DNA of 64,000 nt from Heliophilum fasciatum (GCF_004341395.1 NZ_SLXT01000006.1:1-64000); one strand, 5' to 3'. Counted from the first letter of the stretch, positions 45,401 through 52,941 are shown. The notes: a model not told the origin generated them from the sequence alone. Numbers and translations: made by a program.

Positions 45401-46617
45401 CCACCGGTGATATTATTATCGTCAAAGCGCCGAACGGCGTACTGGAAATCGAGATCAACGCCAAAGGAAGCAATGGTGAAACCGTACCCGGTCCCATCAT
45501 TCATGTGACCATCGAGAACAAAGATTATAGCTCCATCGAAATGTTCTATCCTCATGGTCGTGTCAAAGATGCCAATACCAAGGCGCTGCTCGCTGATGCT
45601 ACTGTTAGCCTGTACTGGGCCAACACAAGCCGTAATCAAACGAACAATCGACCGATCGATCAAAAAGTAGAACTGCCTGTTCTGACCAACTTCCGCGTCG
45701 ATCAAAGCAATCCCCAAACAACCAAAGTTGACGGCTTATACGGATGGTTCGTCTTTGCGAACTCCGACTACTACGTAGTAGCTGAAAAAGACGGCTATGT
45801 GGTCTATGACAGCCGCAACGAAAAAACCACCTGGAATTCTTTGGTCGGTGACAGCGTCTTTGAAAACGGCATCTTACGAACCGGCAAAACAATGGCACAG
45901 TTTGCTGACTTGCTGCTCATACGAAAAGGCAGTCTGCAACCGACGGGAGTTAACCAACCAACCACAACGGAGTCGGGCCAATCGGCAGAATTGGGACACT
46001 ATTTGTATATCCGTGGTTATGAAGACGGAACATTCCGTGCCGATCGTTCCATCACCCGAGCCGAAGTCGCCGGCATGCTCGCCCGCTTGATTCAGGCGGA
46101 TAATCCCAAGCTCCCTGTTGTTTCCTATCAAGATGTCGCGGCGGACCATTGGGCCGCCCAATACATCGAGTTGCTACGAGACAAGGGCATCATGGAAGGC
46201 TATGAAACCGGAAACTTTGGGCCAGAACGACCGATAACACGAGCCGAAATGGCCACAACGCTGGTACGGTACAAACAAATACCGGCAACTACCAATGAGA
46301 CGGTGCAGTTTTCCGATACCCAGGGGCATTGGGCAGAAGGCTATATTGAAAGCGCTTATCGCTCCAACTATTTAATGGGTTACCCCGATGGCAGTTACCG
46401 TCCGGATCAACCGATTACACGCTCCGAAACAGTGGCGATCATCAACCGTGTCATGGAGCGGGGCCCCCTGTTTAATGTTCCTGCATACCGATGGGATGAC
46501 GTGCCCGCGAATCACTGGGCGATTAATCACATCGAAGAAGCTTCGCAAAGTCATATTTCCGTGCGGAGTGATTCAGGAGAAGAATGGAAGCGCTACATTA
46601 CGAGAGATACGTGGTAA
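39412..46617 (+). CDS. Giant multidomain S-layer/adhesin-like protein with C-terminal SLH domains
   Basis: A 2401-residue secreted protein. A signal peptide ends near NYAYA-E (about residue 42). After a beta-rich N-terminal region comes an SdrD B-like segment (NLFIDANGDGKQDPSEEGLP, about 530-620), then seven Ig-like (Big_5/SbsA type) repeats of about 115 residues (about 717-1518), an invasin-like Big_1 domain (about 1520-1620), carboxypeptidase-regulatory-like domains (about 1625-1710, 1817-1937, 2047-2168) and SLH repeats (about 2197-2384; SITRAEVAGMLARLI, DVAADHWAAQYIE, FSDTQGHWAEGY). The SLH set begins with a half repeat and ends with another half. AGGAGGTG lies 7 nt before the ATG. It probably forms a surface fibre. 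Confidence 0.94.
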   Translation: MLVSRFLQKRIRQRNRFIQVFVASLFIFLTAIAGATNYAYAEGSKELNQYGGNRPFIEWTSQKLAGTEITRQTTFNVYAKAGETIYLGSSVSDSSDSKDIVVTSPTNTTHVFDVINNGTGFIGTLAQEQNGPLPNPGGYNPHKIEVTETGWWKVEFHAKGTGSPPKTEHNAFPDLASQGSGIAAWDITVRDSAGTTKPGRTFAWYIAINMGKAGSKLNSKVYVLTKDGYQYLTDLNGIDPQVFIFYSNNRGYIDKTNGATLYHSRIISEDNYNPSDNLDFLYPSDKDIAPNITHRVFLNKPSNDLPLDVPTTATPPPTSSNLTFVNDQALAEPAIVGKGGVFQFETKSETENSSGTYQLIIDTTDSAGTGGPDGKFDATRDVVLENYSLLGTTVVPWNGKDKNRKNVPSGTYQARLVIRGGEYHFPMLDVENAENGIKISLENAPKSYPEGYSATTIYYNDEFYYTANGTPIDLSGGGTAPVPLNAANGVDSSNGAHAFSGGFGDNVGIDSWTNFPGEPLFLTITIVNKVTGNLFIDANGDGKQDPSEEGLPGIEITITDADGPKTVTTDAEGNYSVTVVPGPVEVKVGDVSSNYTRTTGDLTQTLNIPNNDNGQAAAVGFQPSKMISTAPAAITVPNGTPIDTAKTKLGTTVKVTLSNGSTIDVPITWSADSKPAYNGTVAGDYVFDGTFGTLPDGVINTDNVPAPPGTVTVDRRPEATFNPLDDSTDVSVDTNLVMTFDKAVNAVSGKTIAIYKASNDELLESITLEDARVTVNDKVVTINPDNTMEDLTEYYVKIEAGAFIDGANNPYGGIADKTSWNFTTGDENAPTATFTPADNSTGVSVTTKLVMTFNEAVTAKPDKTINIYKASNDDLVESIHADDSQVVISDNGTIVTITLTDPLRSLTEYYVQVDADAFADRANNPYSGINDKTSWSFTTADVNAPTATFTPADDATDVPVTTDLVITFNEAVTTVPNKTIKIYQASNNNLVESISVNDSQVAIDDTKTKVTVTLSDPLNSFTEYYVQIEAGAFEDDSNNPYSGIADNTSWSFTTGDGAAPTATFSPEDNSTGVSVTTDLNITFNEAVTAVPNKTIKIYQSSNDKLVESIPVNDDQVVISDDKTKVTVKLSDPLNSSTEYYVQIEAGAFEDDSNNSYIGINDKTSWSFTTADVGAPTATFTPVDESTNVPVTTDLVMTFNEAVTAVPNKTIKIYQASNDDLAESIFVDSSQVVISDNETKFTVTLSNPLDSLTRYYVQVEAGAFVDGANNPYSGIDDKTTWNFTTADSKAPTPEFSPPDNATNVSVTTDLVITFNEAVTAEPGKTIAIYKQDDGSLFESISVDDNKRVSISPNGTQVTINPNGNLEGLTKYYVQIDAGAFVDDAGNAYAGIADNTSWNFTTADTSALTATFTPVDNATDVSMDTNLTMTFNRPVTAVNGNIEIYAASSDSLFESIPIGDPRVSIDGGGKQVTVNPNGILKPLTEYYVHIAAGAFVDGLNNSYAGITDNESWSFTTTGAKMTLSANPPEIVGDGVSTSTLKAIVKTQAGVPLENIKVTFALTDLSLATLGSTEAITDANGEVEITLTAKDRSGTTDPVLGEIVVTAADPSNSAYAQESVFVKFYPPSVRGSVRDNNKGTIVPNATVIVSTDGFQKTVQTDGNGNYYVVVPWSNTDYDVTVRYTQHITQDGNIIPVDVETNQIAPVGKITGAKNEIFTATKRLSFQLYQMDKGSTTSARKITNTSGFTLKILNGQEEKKTATRDERGNFLVDVDDLAPGTYDAILTFQSGDQTLAGQKMKITVTEVDGELAVQTILIDPFGTVRDRKTKQVIPGVQLKLHWAATPLNGLSGRMPGELPQFPDHPWATNDNQNPQSTDNAGYYAWMVFPNGDYYITATKDGYENYDSRKEGRNVGNLTDDSYIQNGIIHIGNTIMNYDFEMTPITNSGGDGGGGDPWGMDEIRIPAAEVDNVTIPKQPEWDIVPVINAPQGYPVQVTIDKTTGDIIIVKAPNGVLEIEINAKGSNGETVPGPIIHVTIENKDYSSIEMFYPHGRVKDANTKALLADATVSLYWANTSRNQTNNRPIDQKVELPVLTNFRVDQSNPQTTKVDGLYGWFVFANSDYYVVAEKDGYVVYDSRNEKTTWNSLVGDSVFENGILRTGKTMAQFADLLLIRKGSLQPTGVNQPTTTESGQSAELGHYLYIRGYEDGTFRADRSITRAEVAGMLARLIQADNPKLPVVSYQDVAADHWAAQYIELLRDKGIMEGYETGNFGPERPITRAEMATTLVRYKQIPATTNETVQFSDTQGHWAEGYIESAYRSNYLMGYPDGSYRPDQPITRSETVAIINRVMERGPLFNVPAYRWDDVPANHWAINHIEEASQSHISVRSDSGEEWKRYITRDTW
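41560..43965 (+). repeat. Seven tandem repeats of about 345 bp (Ig-like modules)
   Basis: Each unit reads APTATFxPxDxxTxVSVTTD..., then FNEAVTAVPNKTIKIYQAS..., then EYYVQIEAGAFxD and ends SWSFTT. Units begin near 41560, 41897, 42241, 42586, 42931, 43276 and 43624. Units 3 to 5 are nearly identical at DNA level, which points to recent duplication or gene conversion; units 1, 6 and 7 are more diverged. Confidence 0.92.
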
Positions 46618-46645
46618 ACAATGCGCTTTCCGGGATGAATCAATG

Positions 46646-46684
46646 AAAAAAAGCGATCGGGAGATTTCTTCCGGTCGCTTTTTT
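46646..46684 (+). terminator. Terminator of the giant SLH gene
   Basis: AAAGCGATCGG and CCGGTCGCTTT pair (one wobble) with a T-run following. Confidence 0.8.
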
Positions 46685-46813
46685 CTACCGTTTATACCCT
46701 ACCGTTAGTACAAAAAACCACCGTTCACATAAAACCATCATGAAACATAAATAAGAAACCCCAGCGCTATGTGCAAATTTTAGCTTGATGCAGAGAATAC
46801 TGGCTTAGTACAA

Positions 46814-46868
46814 CAAAAAAGCCGAAGCCCAAAAACCGAAGTCCAAAGAACCGAAGCCAAAAGAACCA
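46814..46868 (+). repeat. Short degenerate repeats before msrAB
   Basis: Three to four imperfect copies of AAAAACCGAAGYCC with a period of about 15 bp lie just before the msrAB ribosome-binding site. The last copy merges into AAAGGAGG. Function unknown. Confidence 0.6.
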
Positions 46869-46883
46869 AAGGAGGAGTTAAGC

Positions 46884-47852
46884 ATGACGCCAACAACAGA
46901 ACTAGCCACCTTTGCCGGCGGATGTTTCTGGTGCATGGTCGCCCCGTTTGAAAAAACATCAGGCATCATCAAGGTCGTCTCCGGCTACACTGGTGGACAT
47001 ACCGAAAACCCCACCTATCAAGAAGTTTGTTCTGATACAACCGGCCATTTCGAAGCCGTCCAAATCACGTTCAATCCCGCTATCTATTCTTATCAACAGC
47101 TGCTTGATCTTTTCTGGCAACAAATCGACCCCACCGATCCAGGCGGCCAGTTCCACGACCGCGGTGATTCCTATCGCACCGCCATCTTTTATCACACGGA
47201 AGAGCAGCGAAAACTCGCAGAAGCCTCGAAAAAGGCGCTGGAAGCCAGCGGGCGCTTTGACAAACCCATCGTAACCCTTATCGTGCCGGCAGGGCCTTTT
47301 TACCCCGCCGAAGAGTATCACCAACAGTTTTATCAAAAAAATAAGCTCCACTACAGCCGTTACCGGCAAGGCTCCGGTCGAGACGCTTTTTTGGAGCATC
47401 ACTGGCGCCGGCGTCCATCGGTGCCCGATAAAAAACGGCTCAAAGAGACACTCACCAAGATGCAGTATGAAGTCACGCAAAACAACGGCACCGAGCCGCC
47501 TTTTGCCAATGCCTATTGGGATCATCTTGCCGAAGGGATCTACGTCGATATCGTTTCCGGAGAGCCCCTGTTTACCTCTCATGACAAATTCGATTCCGGC
47601 TGTGGCTGGCCCAGTTTTAGTCAGCCCTTAGAACCGGAGAATATCAAAACCAAACGGGATTTCAGTCATTTCATGATTCGTACCGAAGTGCGCAGCCGTG
47701 CCGGCGATTCCCATCTCGGTCATGTCTTTGATGATGGACCGGCGCCGACTGGCAAGCGCTATTGCATTAACTCGGCGGCATTGCGCTTCATTCCGAAAGA
47801 GGACTTGGAAAAAGAGGGGTACCGTGAGTATCTGCGCTTGTTTTCCAAGTAA
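46884..47852 (+). CDS. msrAB: Bifunctional methionine sulfoxide reductase MsrA-MsrB
   Basis: A 322-residue fusion that repairs both epimers of methionine sulfoxide. The MsrA half (about 1-160) has the catalytic Cys in [11 protein letters not shown] and the conserved [14 protein letters not shown]. The MsrB half (about 185-315) has [27 protein letters not shown] and the catalytic Cys in [12 protein letters not shown]. MsrB here lacks the two CxxC zinc pairs found in some homologues. AAAGGAGGAG precedes the ATG by 8 nt. It is followed by a peroxidase gene on the same strand, in keeping with an oxidative-stress cluster. Confidence 0.96.
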   Translation: MTPTTELATFAGGCFWCMVAPFEKTSGIIKVVSGYTGGHTENPTYQEVCSDTTGHFEAVQITFNPAIYSYQQLLDLFWQQIDPTDPGGQFHDRGDSYRTAIFYHTEEQRKLAEASKKALEASGRFDKPIVTLIVPAGPFYPAEEYHQQFYQKNKLHYSRYRQGSGRDAFLEHHWRRRPSVPDKKRLKETLTKMQYEVTQNNGTEPPFANAYWDHLAEGIYVDIVSGEPLFTSHDKFDSGCGWPSFSQPLEPENIKTKRDFSHFMIRTEVRSRAGDSHLGHVFDDGPAPTGKRYCINSAALRFIPKEDLEKEGYREYLRLFSK

Positions 47853-47938
47853 AAAATCAGCAAGCGCAGTCGGCGATAGTAAAATTTGCGATTTTGCACT
47901 TACAAAAAAGAGGAAAAAGACTATTTTTATTGAATAAT

Positions 47939-48076
47939 AGTCCTAGGACTTTTCATGTTGTTAGTAAACAAGAACATCGTGGTGAAAATCGTAGTAAAAC
48001 AATCTTGATGAAACATCGTAGTGTAATAATTGTGACGAAACATCGTAGTGTATAATCATGACAAACATCATGGTGA
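47939..48076 (+). repeat. Palindrome and four iterated ACATCRTRGTG boxes upstream of gpx
   Basis: The perfect palindrome AGTCCTAGGACT lies at 47939-47950. ACATCGTGGTG (47974-47984), ACATCGTAGTG (48013-48023), ACATCGTAGTG (48040-48050) and ACATCATGGTG (48066-48076) follow, with spacings of 39, 27 and 26 bp. TATAAT at 48051-48056 lies inside the array, so the boxes overlap the likely gpx promoter. Confidence 0.75.
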
Positions 48077-48104
48077 AACAACTTAGTTGGCAAGGAGGAA
48101 ACGA

Positions 48105-48581
48105 ATGAGCGTCTATGATTTCACAGCAAAAACCATAGCCGGTAAGGAAAAGCCCCTAGCAGACTATCGTGGCAAGGTGTTAATCATTGTGAATACGGCC
48201 AGTCATTGCGGTTTTACATCACAGTACAAAGGGCTACAGAAACTCTATGAGCAATACAACGAAGCCGGTTTCGAGATTTTAGGATTTCCCTGTAATCAGT
48301 TCATGAATCAAGAACCGGGGACGAACGACGAAATCGAAAGCTTCTGCCAAATCAACTTTGGCGTCACTTTCCAACTGTTCGATAAAATCGACGTAAATGG
48401 TCCTGACGCCCATCCACTTTATAAGTATTTGGTCAAAGAAGCACCGGGCTTTTTGCAAACGGAAGCCATCAAGTGGAACTTCACCAAGTTTATGGTTGAC
48501 CGTCAAGGGCGTGTGGTCAAACGTTTTGCTCCTACGGTGACCCCGGAAGAAATGGAAGCCGAGATCAAAGCATTGCTGTAA
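48105..48581 (+). CDS. Glutathione peroxidase family protein (thioredoxin-dependent type)
   Basis: A 158-residue thiol peroxidase. The peroxidatic Cys is in NTASHCGFTSQYKGLQ, and the conserved Gln/Trp/Asn set is in GFPCNQFMNQEPG and KWNFTKFMVD. Cys replaces selenocysteine, and the second Cys in PCNQF is the usual resolving residue of thioredoxin-dependent members. ATG 48105 is chosen because AAGGAGG lies 7 nt upstream; the open frame to 48087 lacks a site. It follows msrAB, separated by about 250 nt containing repeated boxes. Confidence 0.95.
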   Translation: MSVYDFTAKTIAGKEKPLADYRGKVLIIVNTASHCGFTSQYKGLQKLYEQYNEAGFEILGFPCNQFMNQEPGTNDEIESFCQINFGVTFQLFDKIDVNGPDAHPLYKYLVKEAPGFLQTEAIKWNFTKFMVDRQGRVVKRFAPTVTPEEMEAEIKALL

Positions 48582-48645
48582 GCTGCTTTGTGATTTGCAA
48601 AATGGCGATCAAAAGATAAGAAAACTGTTTGCTTGTTCTCAAAAT

Positions 48646-48671
48646 CTGCTGTTGATGCAGCAGTTTTTTTA
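48646..48671 (+). terminator. Terminator of gpx
   Basis: CTGCTG and CAGCAG pair around TTGATG, followed by seven T. The stem is short but GC-rich. Confidence 0.75.
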
Positions 48672-48914
48672 TATAATAAATCCATTTGTGAAGGAAAGAA
48701 GGTTCTTCGCTGGTGATTATCGAAGAAATATAGCGAAGATTTGAATATTTTTGAAAAACTAGCGAAGGTGAGGTGCCCTTATCAGTGAAACACTGCCAAC
48801 GCAAATGGGGGAACTGCATCGATTAGCGCATGGATGTATAGATAGATCACAATTGAAGCATTGTGAGTAGTACTAACGAAGCTACACAAGATCGTGCGGG
48901 CGGGGGTATGGCAA
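48672..48914. other. Intergenic region before the AlbA-like gene
   Basis: Inverted copies of TTCGCT/AGCGAA occur at about 48712-48741 and a third AGCGAAGG near 48762. It probably carries the promoter of the following gene. No supported gene was seen. Confidence 0.45.
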
Positions 48915-50600
48915 ATGGAATTGTCCATGAACCTCCATCCACCCTTCGAAAAGCAGTTCCTCACGGAGGCTGACAATCAAAGCTTTACGATGCAATCAGC
49001 AGCCCTATCTGAACTTGAACTGGCCGATACCATGATGGGAATGGCCAATGCTGGCGGAGGAACCATCGTAGTTGGGATCAAGGATGGTCAATACGAAGGA
49101 TTCAAAGGTCAAGACGCTGCGCAGATGGAAGCTTGGCTGGAAAAAAGCATAAGCTGTTGCTTTCCACCGGTTCAGGCTCAAACGCACTGGGTAAGGATCG
49201 ATCAAAGCATCGAAAGTATCGAAAGCACCGAAAGCACCGAAAGCATCGAAAGTGCCGAAAGCATCGATAGCCCCGAACAGGTGTTACAGATCCACGTGGC
49301 GGGAGCAACCGAAATTCACCGCAACCAAGCAGGGCTTGTTTTTTTGCGGGTGGGTGCACAAAACATTGCATTAACGGAAGAGCAACAATCGCGCCTTGCT
49401 AAAGACATCGTCGAACGGGCCAGGATGGCCCAAGGGTGTCCGGAATGCAGAGAAGAAGATCTCGATCCAAACATCGTGGCGCGTTTGCAACATGCGCTGG
49501 ATGAGTTAGCCAAAGCGTCGCTTGCATCACATGATCAGCAGGCAAGCGATGAAACCGATGGCCCTAAGGACGGATTTGACGACTCCTTGGATGAGATTTA
49601 TAGGTGGATGGCTACTGAAGGCACGAAGTCCTTCGGGAGTCAGCCGGAAAACGGAGAAATCCGTTCCAAGCCCGAACCCGAAGCCGAGTTGCCGGAAGTC
49701 CATCTCGTTGAGCAGTTATGCCGTTGTGGTGTTGCCCATGCAACACCGGAAGGCTGGGAACTTAACTATACCGGTGTACTTTTACTGGCGAAAAATCCGC
49801 AAAAGTATCACTCCGGTCCGGTTATCGTGTTTCGCCAGTATAGCAGCAAGCGGGAAGACGATGAAGCGCTGCCGGTATATGAACAGCAGATCCATGGTTC
49901 TTTACCGCATGTGCTGGATACGACGGTAGAACTTATTCGTGACCGATTGCGCGTATTTTGTGCAATTCATCCCATCAAAGGGCGCTTTATTACGGTGCCC
50001 GAATATCCGCATACGGCCTATGTGGCACTCGTCACTAATGCCTTGCAGCACGCAGCGTATCAACAGAGGGAGCCTATTTACGTAAGTATGTACAGCGATG
50101 CCATGACGATCATCAGCCCCGGCCTTTTTCCCGGGATTGTGGATGAAGCGAATCTTTATGAGACGCAAAGCTGGCGCAATCCGGCGTTGGCCCATACCTT
50201 AAAACTGGTTATGCGAGCGATCCTTCCTAAAGCATCGCTCAAACGCGTCCGGCTGGAAATGGAACAGGCGATCCTGCCTGCACCGACTTTTGAAGTTAAA
50301 GAAGGCCGAGTGGAAGTCCGCTTGCAAAATTACGCGGAGCAGCGTCGCAACCGGCATCAAGAACGCATGAAGCTGATGATTCGTTCGGAATGGAGCAGCA
50401 TGACCTTCGATGAACGAAGAGCCCTGGAGATGATCTATAACCGCAAAAGCCTTACGCCGCAAGAACTGGCCGATCGCATGAAGCGCACCGTGAATCATGC
50501 GCGGCAGCTACTCAACACACTGCAGGCGCGGGGATTGGTCGACCGGATTGTGCTTCGACGGAATGACGTGAACCAAGTATATAAATTATTGGATATCTAA
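48915..50600 (+). CDS. AlbA_2/Schlafen-type putative transcriptional regulator
   Basis: A 561-residue cytoplasmic protein. The N-terminal AlbA_2 domain has ADTMMGMANAGGGTIVVGIKDG (split here only for length: ADTMMGMANAGGG and TIVVGIKDG). A Ser-Ile/Thr-Glu repeat interrupts it (about 98-118). The C-terminal half has HATPase-like ALVTNALQHAAYQQREPI and a winged-helix tail (LTPQELADRMKRTVNHARQL). ATG 48915 is preferred because GGGGGTATGG lies upstream. Members of this group (COG2865) are regulators of uncertain target; some occur in defence islands. Confidence 0.8.
   Translation: MELSMNLHPPFEKQFLTEADNQSFTMQSAALSELELADTMMGMANAGGGTIVVGIKDGQYEGFKGQDAAQMEAWLEKSISCCFPPVQAQTHWVRIDQSIESIESTESTESIESAESIDSPEQVLQIHVAGATEIHRNQAGLVFLRVGAQNIALTEEQQSRLAKDIVERARMAQGCPECREEDLDPNIVARLQHALDELAKASLASHDQQASDETDGPKDGFDDSLDEIYRWMATEGTKSFGSQPENGEIRSKPEPEAELPEVHLVEQLCRCGVAHATPEGWELNYTGVLLLAKNPQKYHSGPVIVFRQYSSKREDDEALPVYEQQIHGSLPHVLDTTVELIRDRLRVFCAIHPIKGRFITVPEYPHTAYVALVTNALQHAAYQQREPIYVSMYSDAMTIISPGLFPGIVDEANLYETQSWRNPALAHTLKLVMRAILPKASLKRVRLEMEQAILPAPTFEVKEGRVEVRLQNYAEQRRNRHQERMKLMIRSEWSSMTFDERRALEMIYNRKSLTPQELADRMKRTVNHARQLLNTLQARGLVDRIVLRRNDVNQVYKLLDI
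49206..49268 (+). repeat. Seven 9-bp tandem repeats inside the AlbA-like gene
   Basis: Seven units of AGCATCGAA with variants AGTATCGAA, AGCACCGAA and AGTGCCGAA encode the Ser-Ile/Thr-Glu run. Units are in frame. Copy-number slippage would change protein length without a frameshift. Confidence 0.93.
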
Positions 50601-50632
50601 ACGCCCCGGCAACTGGTGCCAGGGCGTTTTTG
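50599..50632. terminator. Terminator between convergent genes
   Basis: AACGCCC-C-GGCA and TGCC-A-GGGCGTT pair around ACTGG, followed by five T on the plus strand. Confidence 0.85.
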
Positions 50633-50639
50633 TTCAACC

Positions 50640-50828
50640 TTAACCTTTGACAACACCATGTTGATCCCGGGCCTTAACCCCTTCAATTTGGGTCACCGGC
50701 GTCGCGTGCGCATGTTCGGGATGTTGGTTCGGATCGGGATGATCGGGCGTTGGGATCAGCGGATCCTTGCTGGGATGGGAAATCACGTTATGGGCTCCTT
50801 TGACGGTCACGCCTTTTCCTTTGGTCAT
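50640..50828 (-). CDS. Small His/Pro-rich hypothetical protein (62 aa)
   Basis: A 62-residue protein with several His and Pro residues in the middle (PTPDHPDPNQHPEHAHATP) and basic ends. AAAGGAGGGG lies 7 nt before ATG 50828, which is strong support for translation. The His-rich centre could bind metal. No family is recognised. Confidence 0.7.
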   Translation of the reverse strand: MTKGKGVTVKGAHNVISHPSKDPLIPTPDHPDPNQHPEHAHATPVTQIEGVKARDQHGVVKG

Positions 50829-50999
50829 TGATACCCCTCCTTTCCAAGCTAACAGTAGTGTTACTCACCCGGTTCGTGATCATGCAGGCACGTATAAAAA
50901 ACAACCGCAGCGGGTGATTGTTGGTTGGAAGCAAGATTGTGCAGTATAATGTTGCTAGGAAAGATTGATGAAAGACATGGAAGAGAGCGAGGTTAAGGC

Positions 51000-51770
51000 A
51001 TGTTATTTGATACCCATATTCATACCCGTTATTCCACCGATTCCCGCATGACGATCGAAGAAGCGAGCGCGCAAGCACGGGCGCAACAAATAGGGCTGAT
51101 ATTGACGGAGCACTTGGATTTGAAATTTCCGGAAGCCGATGCATTTTTGCTCGATGTGGACAGTTACTTTACCGATTACCTTCCCTGGCGCAGTGATACG
51201 CTGCTGCTCGGGGTGGAGGTGGGACTGCGTGAGGATGTCGATGTGGAAAACCGCGAATGTGTCGAGCGCTATCCTTTTGATTATGTGATTGGCTCGATCC
51301 ACGTAGTCGATAATATCGATCTTTACACGGAAGGGTACTATCGCGGTCGCTCGAAAGAAGAAGCCTATGGTGCTTATTTTAATGCGATGATCGCTTGTTT
51401 GCGTGCCAGTGACTACATTGACAGCTTGGGCCACATTGACTATATTGCACGCTATGCCCGGGTCGACAACCCGGAGATCGAATACGAGGCCTTTCGCGAG
51501 CAGATTGACGGGGTGTTACGCTTGCTGATTGAACGCAACATTATCTTGGAACTGAACACGCGGCGGCTGGAACGCAAAGCGGCCATCGATGCGCTGCGGC
51601 CCATCTTGCAGCGCTATCGTGAGCTGGGCGGGCGCTGTGTGACGATCGGTTCCGATGCCCATGTTCCGGCTGCTATCGGTTCGCAAATGGCCACCGCCGT
51701 AGCCTTGGCCGATGCCTGTCAACTTCGTCCGGTGTACTTTAAACAGCGGCGCATGGAGTACTGCACGTGA
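51000..51770 (+). CDS. PHP-domain phosphatase (histidinol-phosphatase HisK-like)
   Basis: A 256-residue metal-dependent phosphoesterase. The metal-binding motifs FDTHIHTRYSTDSRM, LTEHLDLKF, GVEVGL, GSIHVVD, SLGHIDYI and GSDAHVP follow the PHP order. GAGG lies 9 nt before the ATG. Its length is that of HisJ/HisK-type histidinol phosphatase, but no his genes are nearby, so a different phosphomonoester is possible. Confidence 0.88.
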   Translation: MLFDTHIHTRYSTDSRMTIEEASAQARAQQIGLILTEHLDLKFPEADAFLLDVDSYFTDYLPWRSDTLLLGVEVGLREDVDVENRECVERYPFDYVIGSIHVVDNIDLYTEGYYRGRSKEEAYGAYFNAMIACLRASDYIDSLGHIDYIARYARVDNPEIEYEAFREQIDGVLRLLIERNIILELNTRRLERKAAIDALRPILQRYRELGGRCVTIGSDAHVPAAIGSQMATAVALADACQLRPVYFKQRRMEYCT

Positions 51771-51784
51771 GCCTCCAATAAAAA

Positions 51785-51811
51785 AAGCTTCGTTTTCAGG
51801 AACGAAGCTTG
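51785..51811 (-). terminator. Terminator of the small membrane protein gene
   Basis: AAGCTTCGTT and AACGAAGCTT form a perfect 10-bp stem; the minus-strand tail is a T-run. Confidence 0.88.
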
Positions 51812-51873
51812 AGGAGTACGGTATGAGTGGGGGATTAGTGAGGTGTTGGGGCGAACCGATCAGAAGTAATTGA

Positions 51874-52143
51874 TTATTGCTGGGGTGCCGGAGCAGTTTG
51901 AGCGGGGGCTTGCGTGAGGGCTTGCGTGTTGGTGGCAGCGAGCGCTTTGTGCTCTTGTTCAAGCGTTTGAATCGTCTGGGTATTGGCTTGGATGGCGCGC
52001 GTATTGGCGCCAATCAATGAGGCGAGGTTCAGCATATTAATCAATGCAAAAATAAAAATAAAAGAAAAGATCAGTTCAGCCATAAGAATCTTTTTCCGGC
52101 TGACGACAACCATGTCGGCGTCGTGCAGATTTTCTTTTTCCAT
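51874..52143 (-). CDS. Small single-pass membrane protein (89 aa)
   Basis: A short polar N-terminus (MEKENLHDADMVVVSRKK) is followed by one transmembrane helix (about residues 20-42, ELIFSFIFIFALINMLNLAS) and a polar tail of repeated Asn-Thr/Gln (NTRAIQANTQTIQTLEQEH) likely forming a short coiled coil, then a Pro/Ala/Gln-rich end. AGGAGG lies 6 nt before ATG 52143. A hairpin with a T-rich tail at 52206-52237 upstream may attenuate it. Function unknown. Confidence 0.75.
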   Translation of the reverse strand: MEKENLHDADMVVVSRKKILMAELIFSFIFIFALINMLNLASLIGANTRAIQANTQTIQTLEQEHKALAATNTQALTQAPAQTAPAPQQ

Positions 52144-52455
52144 CCAAATCCTCCTGCTCTTTTGGGGATAGGCGACATCGGTCGCTTGGGTAAAGAAAAA
52201 TCCAAGGGGCGCAAAACCGTGTTGTCGCGGGCGCCCCAACACCTCCTCAACCAATGACAGGCAGCTACGGGGTTGTGCAAAAAATCAAAAAAGTGTGAAC
52301 AAAGACATACAGAATTTTTTTCGGCAGGATCCATCGAACTCCTGCTGGATAAAAATATTTTTCCGCAGTTTTCCCTGCAACGTGGGTATGGACGCAGGAA
52401 AGTTTCTCGTTATACTGAAGAAAGTGAATGGTTTGAATATCGAGGAGGAACGGAC
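52144..52455. other. Divergent intergenic region between two small membrane-protein genes
   Basis: A GGGGCGC/GCGCCCC hairpin at 52206-52237 reads as a terminator or attenuator for the minus strand. On the right, TTTCCcTGC (52370-52378) and GCAGGAAA form an inverted repeat next to TATACT near 52413, a candidate promoter of the plus-strand gene. Confidence 0.5.
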
Positions 52456-52827
52456 GTGGCGAATCGCAACCAAACGAAGCCGGAACCGGCAGAAATGCAT
52501 GAATTGGACAAGCCGATTTGGAAGTACTCAGGGATCGCTTTTGGAGCCGTTGTTGCTTTTTTTGCCGGGTCACTGGTGGAAAGCGGTGGAGGTATCCCTT
52601 ATGTACGCTATTATTTACCGGGATTGTTTTTGCTGATCGTCGGTTTATACATGTATCGTTATCGTAATAAGCCCGCCGATGGGTCTGCGGTAAAAGCGCC
52701 CAAGCGGGGTGGGACAAAAACCAAAGCGTCCGCAGAAAGCAAAGCCGCCGCGGAAAGCAAGTCGGCCACGAATAGCAAGCCAGCCGCCCGTAATCAGGGA
52801 AAGTCCAATTCCAAGCGCCGCCGCTAG
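52456..52827 (+). CDS. Small membrane protein with basic tail (123 aa)
   Basis: A 123-residue protein with two predicted membrane helices (about 28-50, SGIAFGAVVAFFAGS; and 55-75, YYLPGLFLLIVGLYMY). They are followed by a long Lys/Ala/Ser-rich tail (TKASAESKAAAESKSATNSK) ending in KRRR. GTG 52456 is chosen because AGGAGG lies 7 nt upstream and in-frame upstream sequence has no site. The tail could contact nucleic acid or acidic surfaces. Family not recognised. Confidence 0.75.
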   Translation: MANRNQTKPEPAEMHELDKPIWKYSGIAFGAVVAFFAGSLVESGGGIPYVRYYLPGLFLLIVGLYMYRYRNKPADGSAVKAPKRGGTKTKASAESKAAAESKSATNSKPAARNQGKSNSKRRR

Positions 52828-52894
52828 ATCAACTACAGGGCGCGGTGGTAACGTAGGCGCTGGGCAGCGTCGTGGGGCGCTGCCATCGTGATCG

Positions 52895-52935
52895 AAAAAA
52901 GGTGCCGCTTCATCATAAGAAGCAGCACCTTTTTT
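52895..52935. terminator. Bidirectional terminator
   Basis: AAAAAAGGTGCCGCTTC and GAAGCAGCACCTTTTTT pair with one mismatch. It serves the convergent membrane-protein and glycosyltransferase genes. Confidence 0.92.
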
Positions 52936-52941
52936 GTGTAT

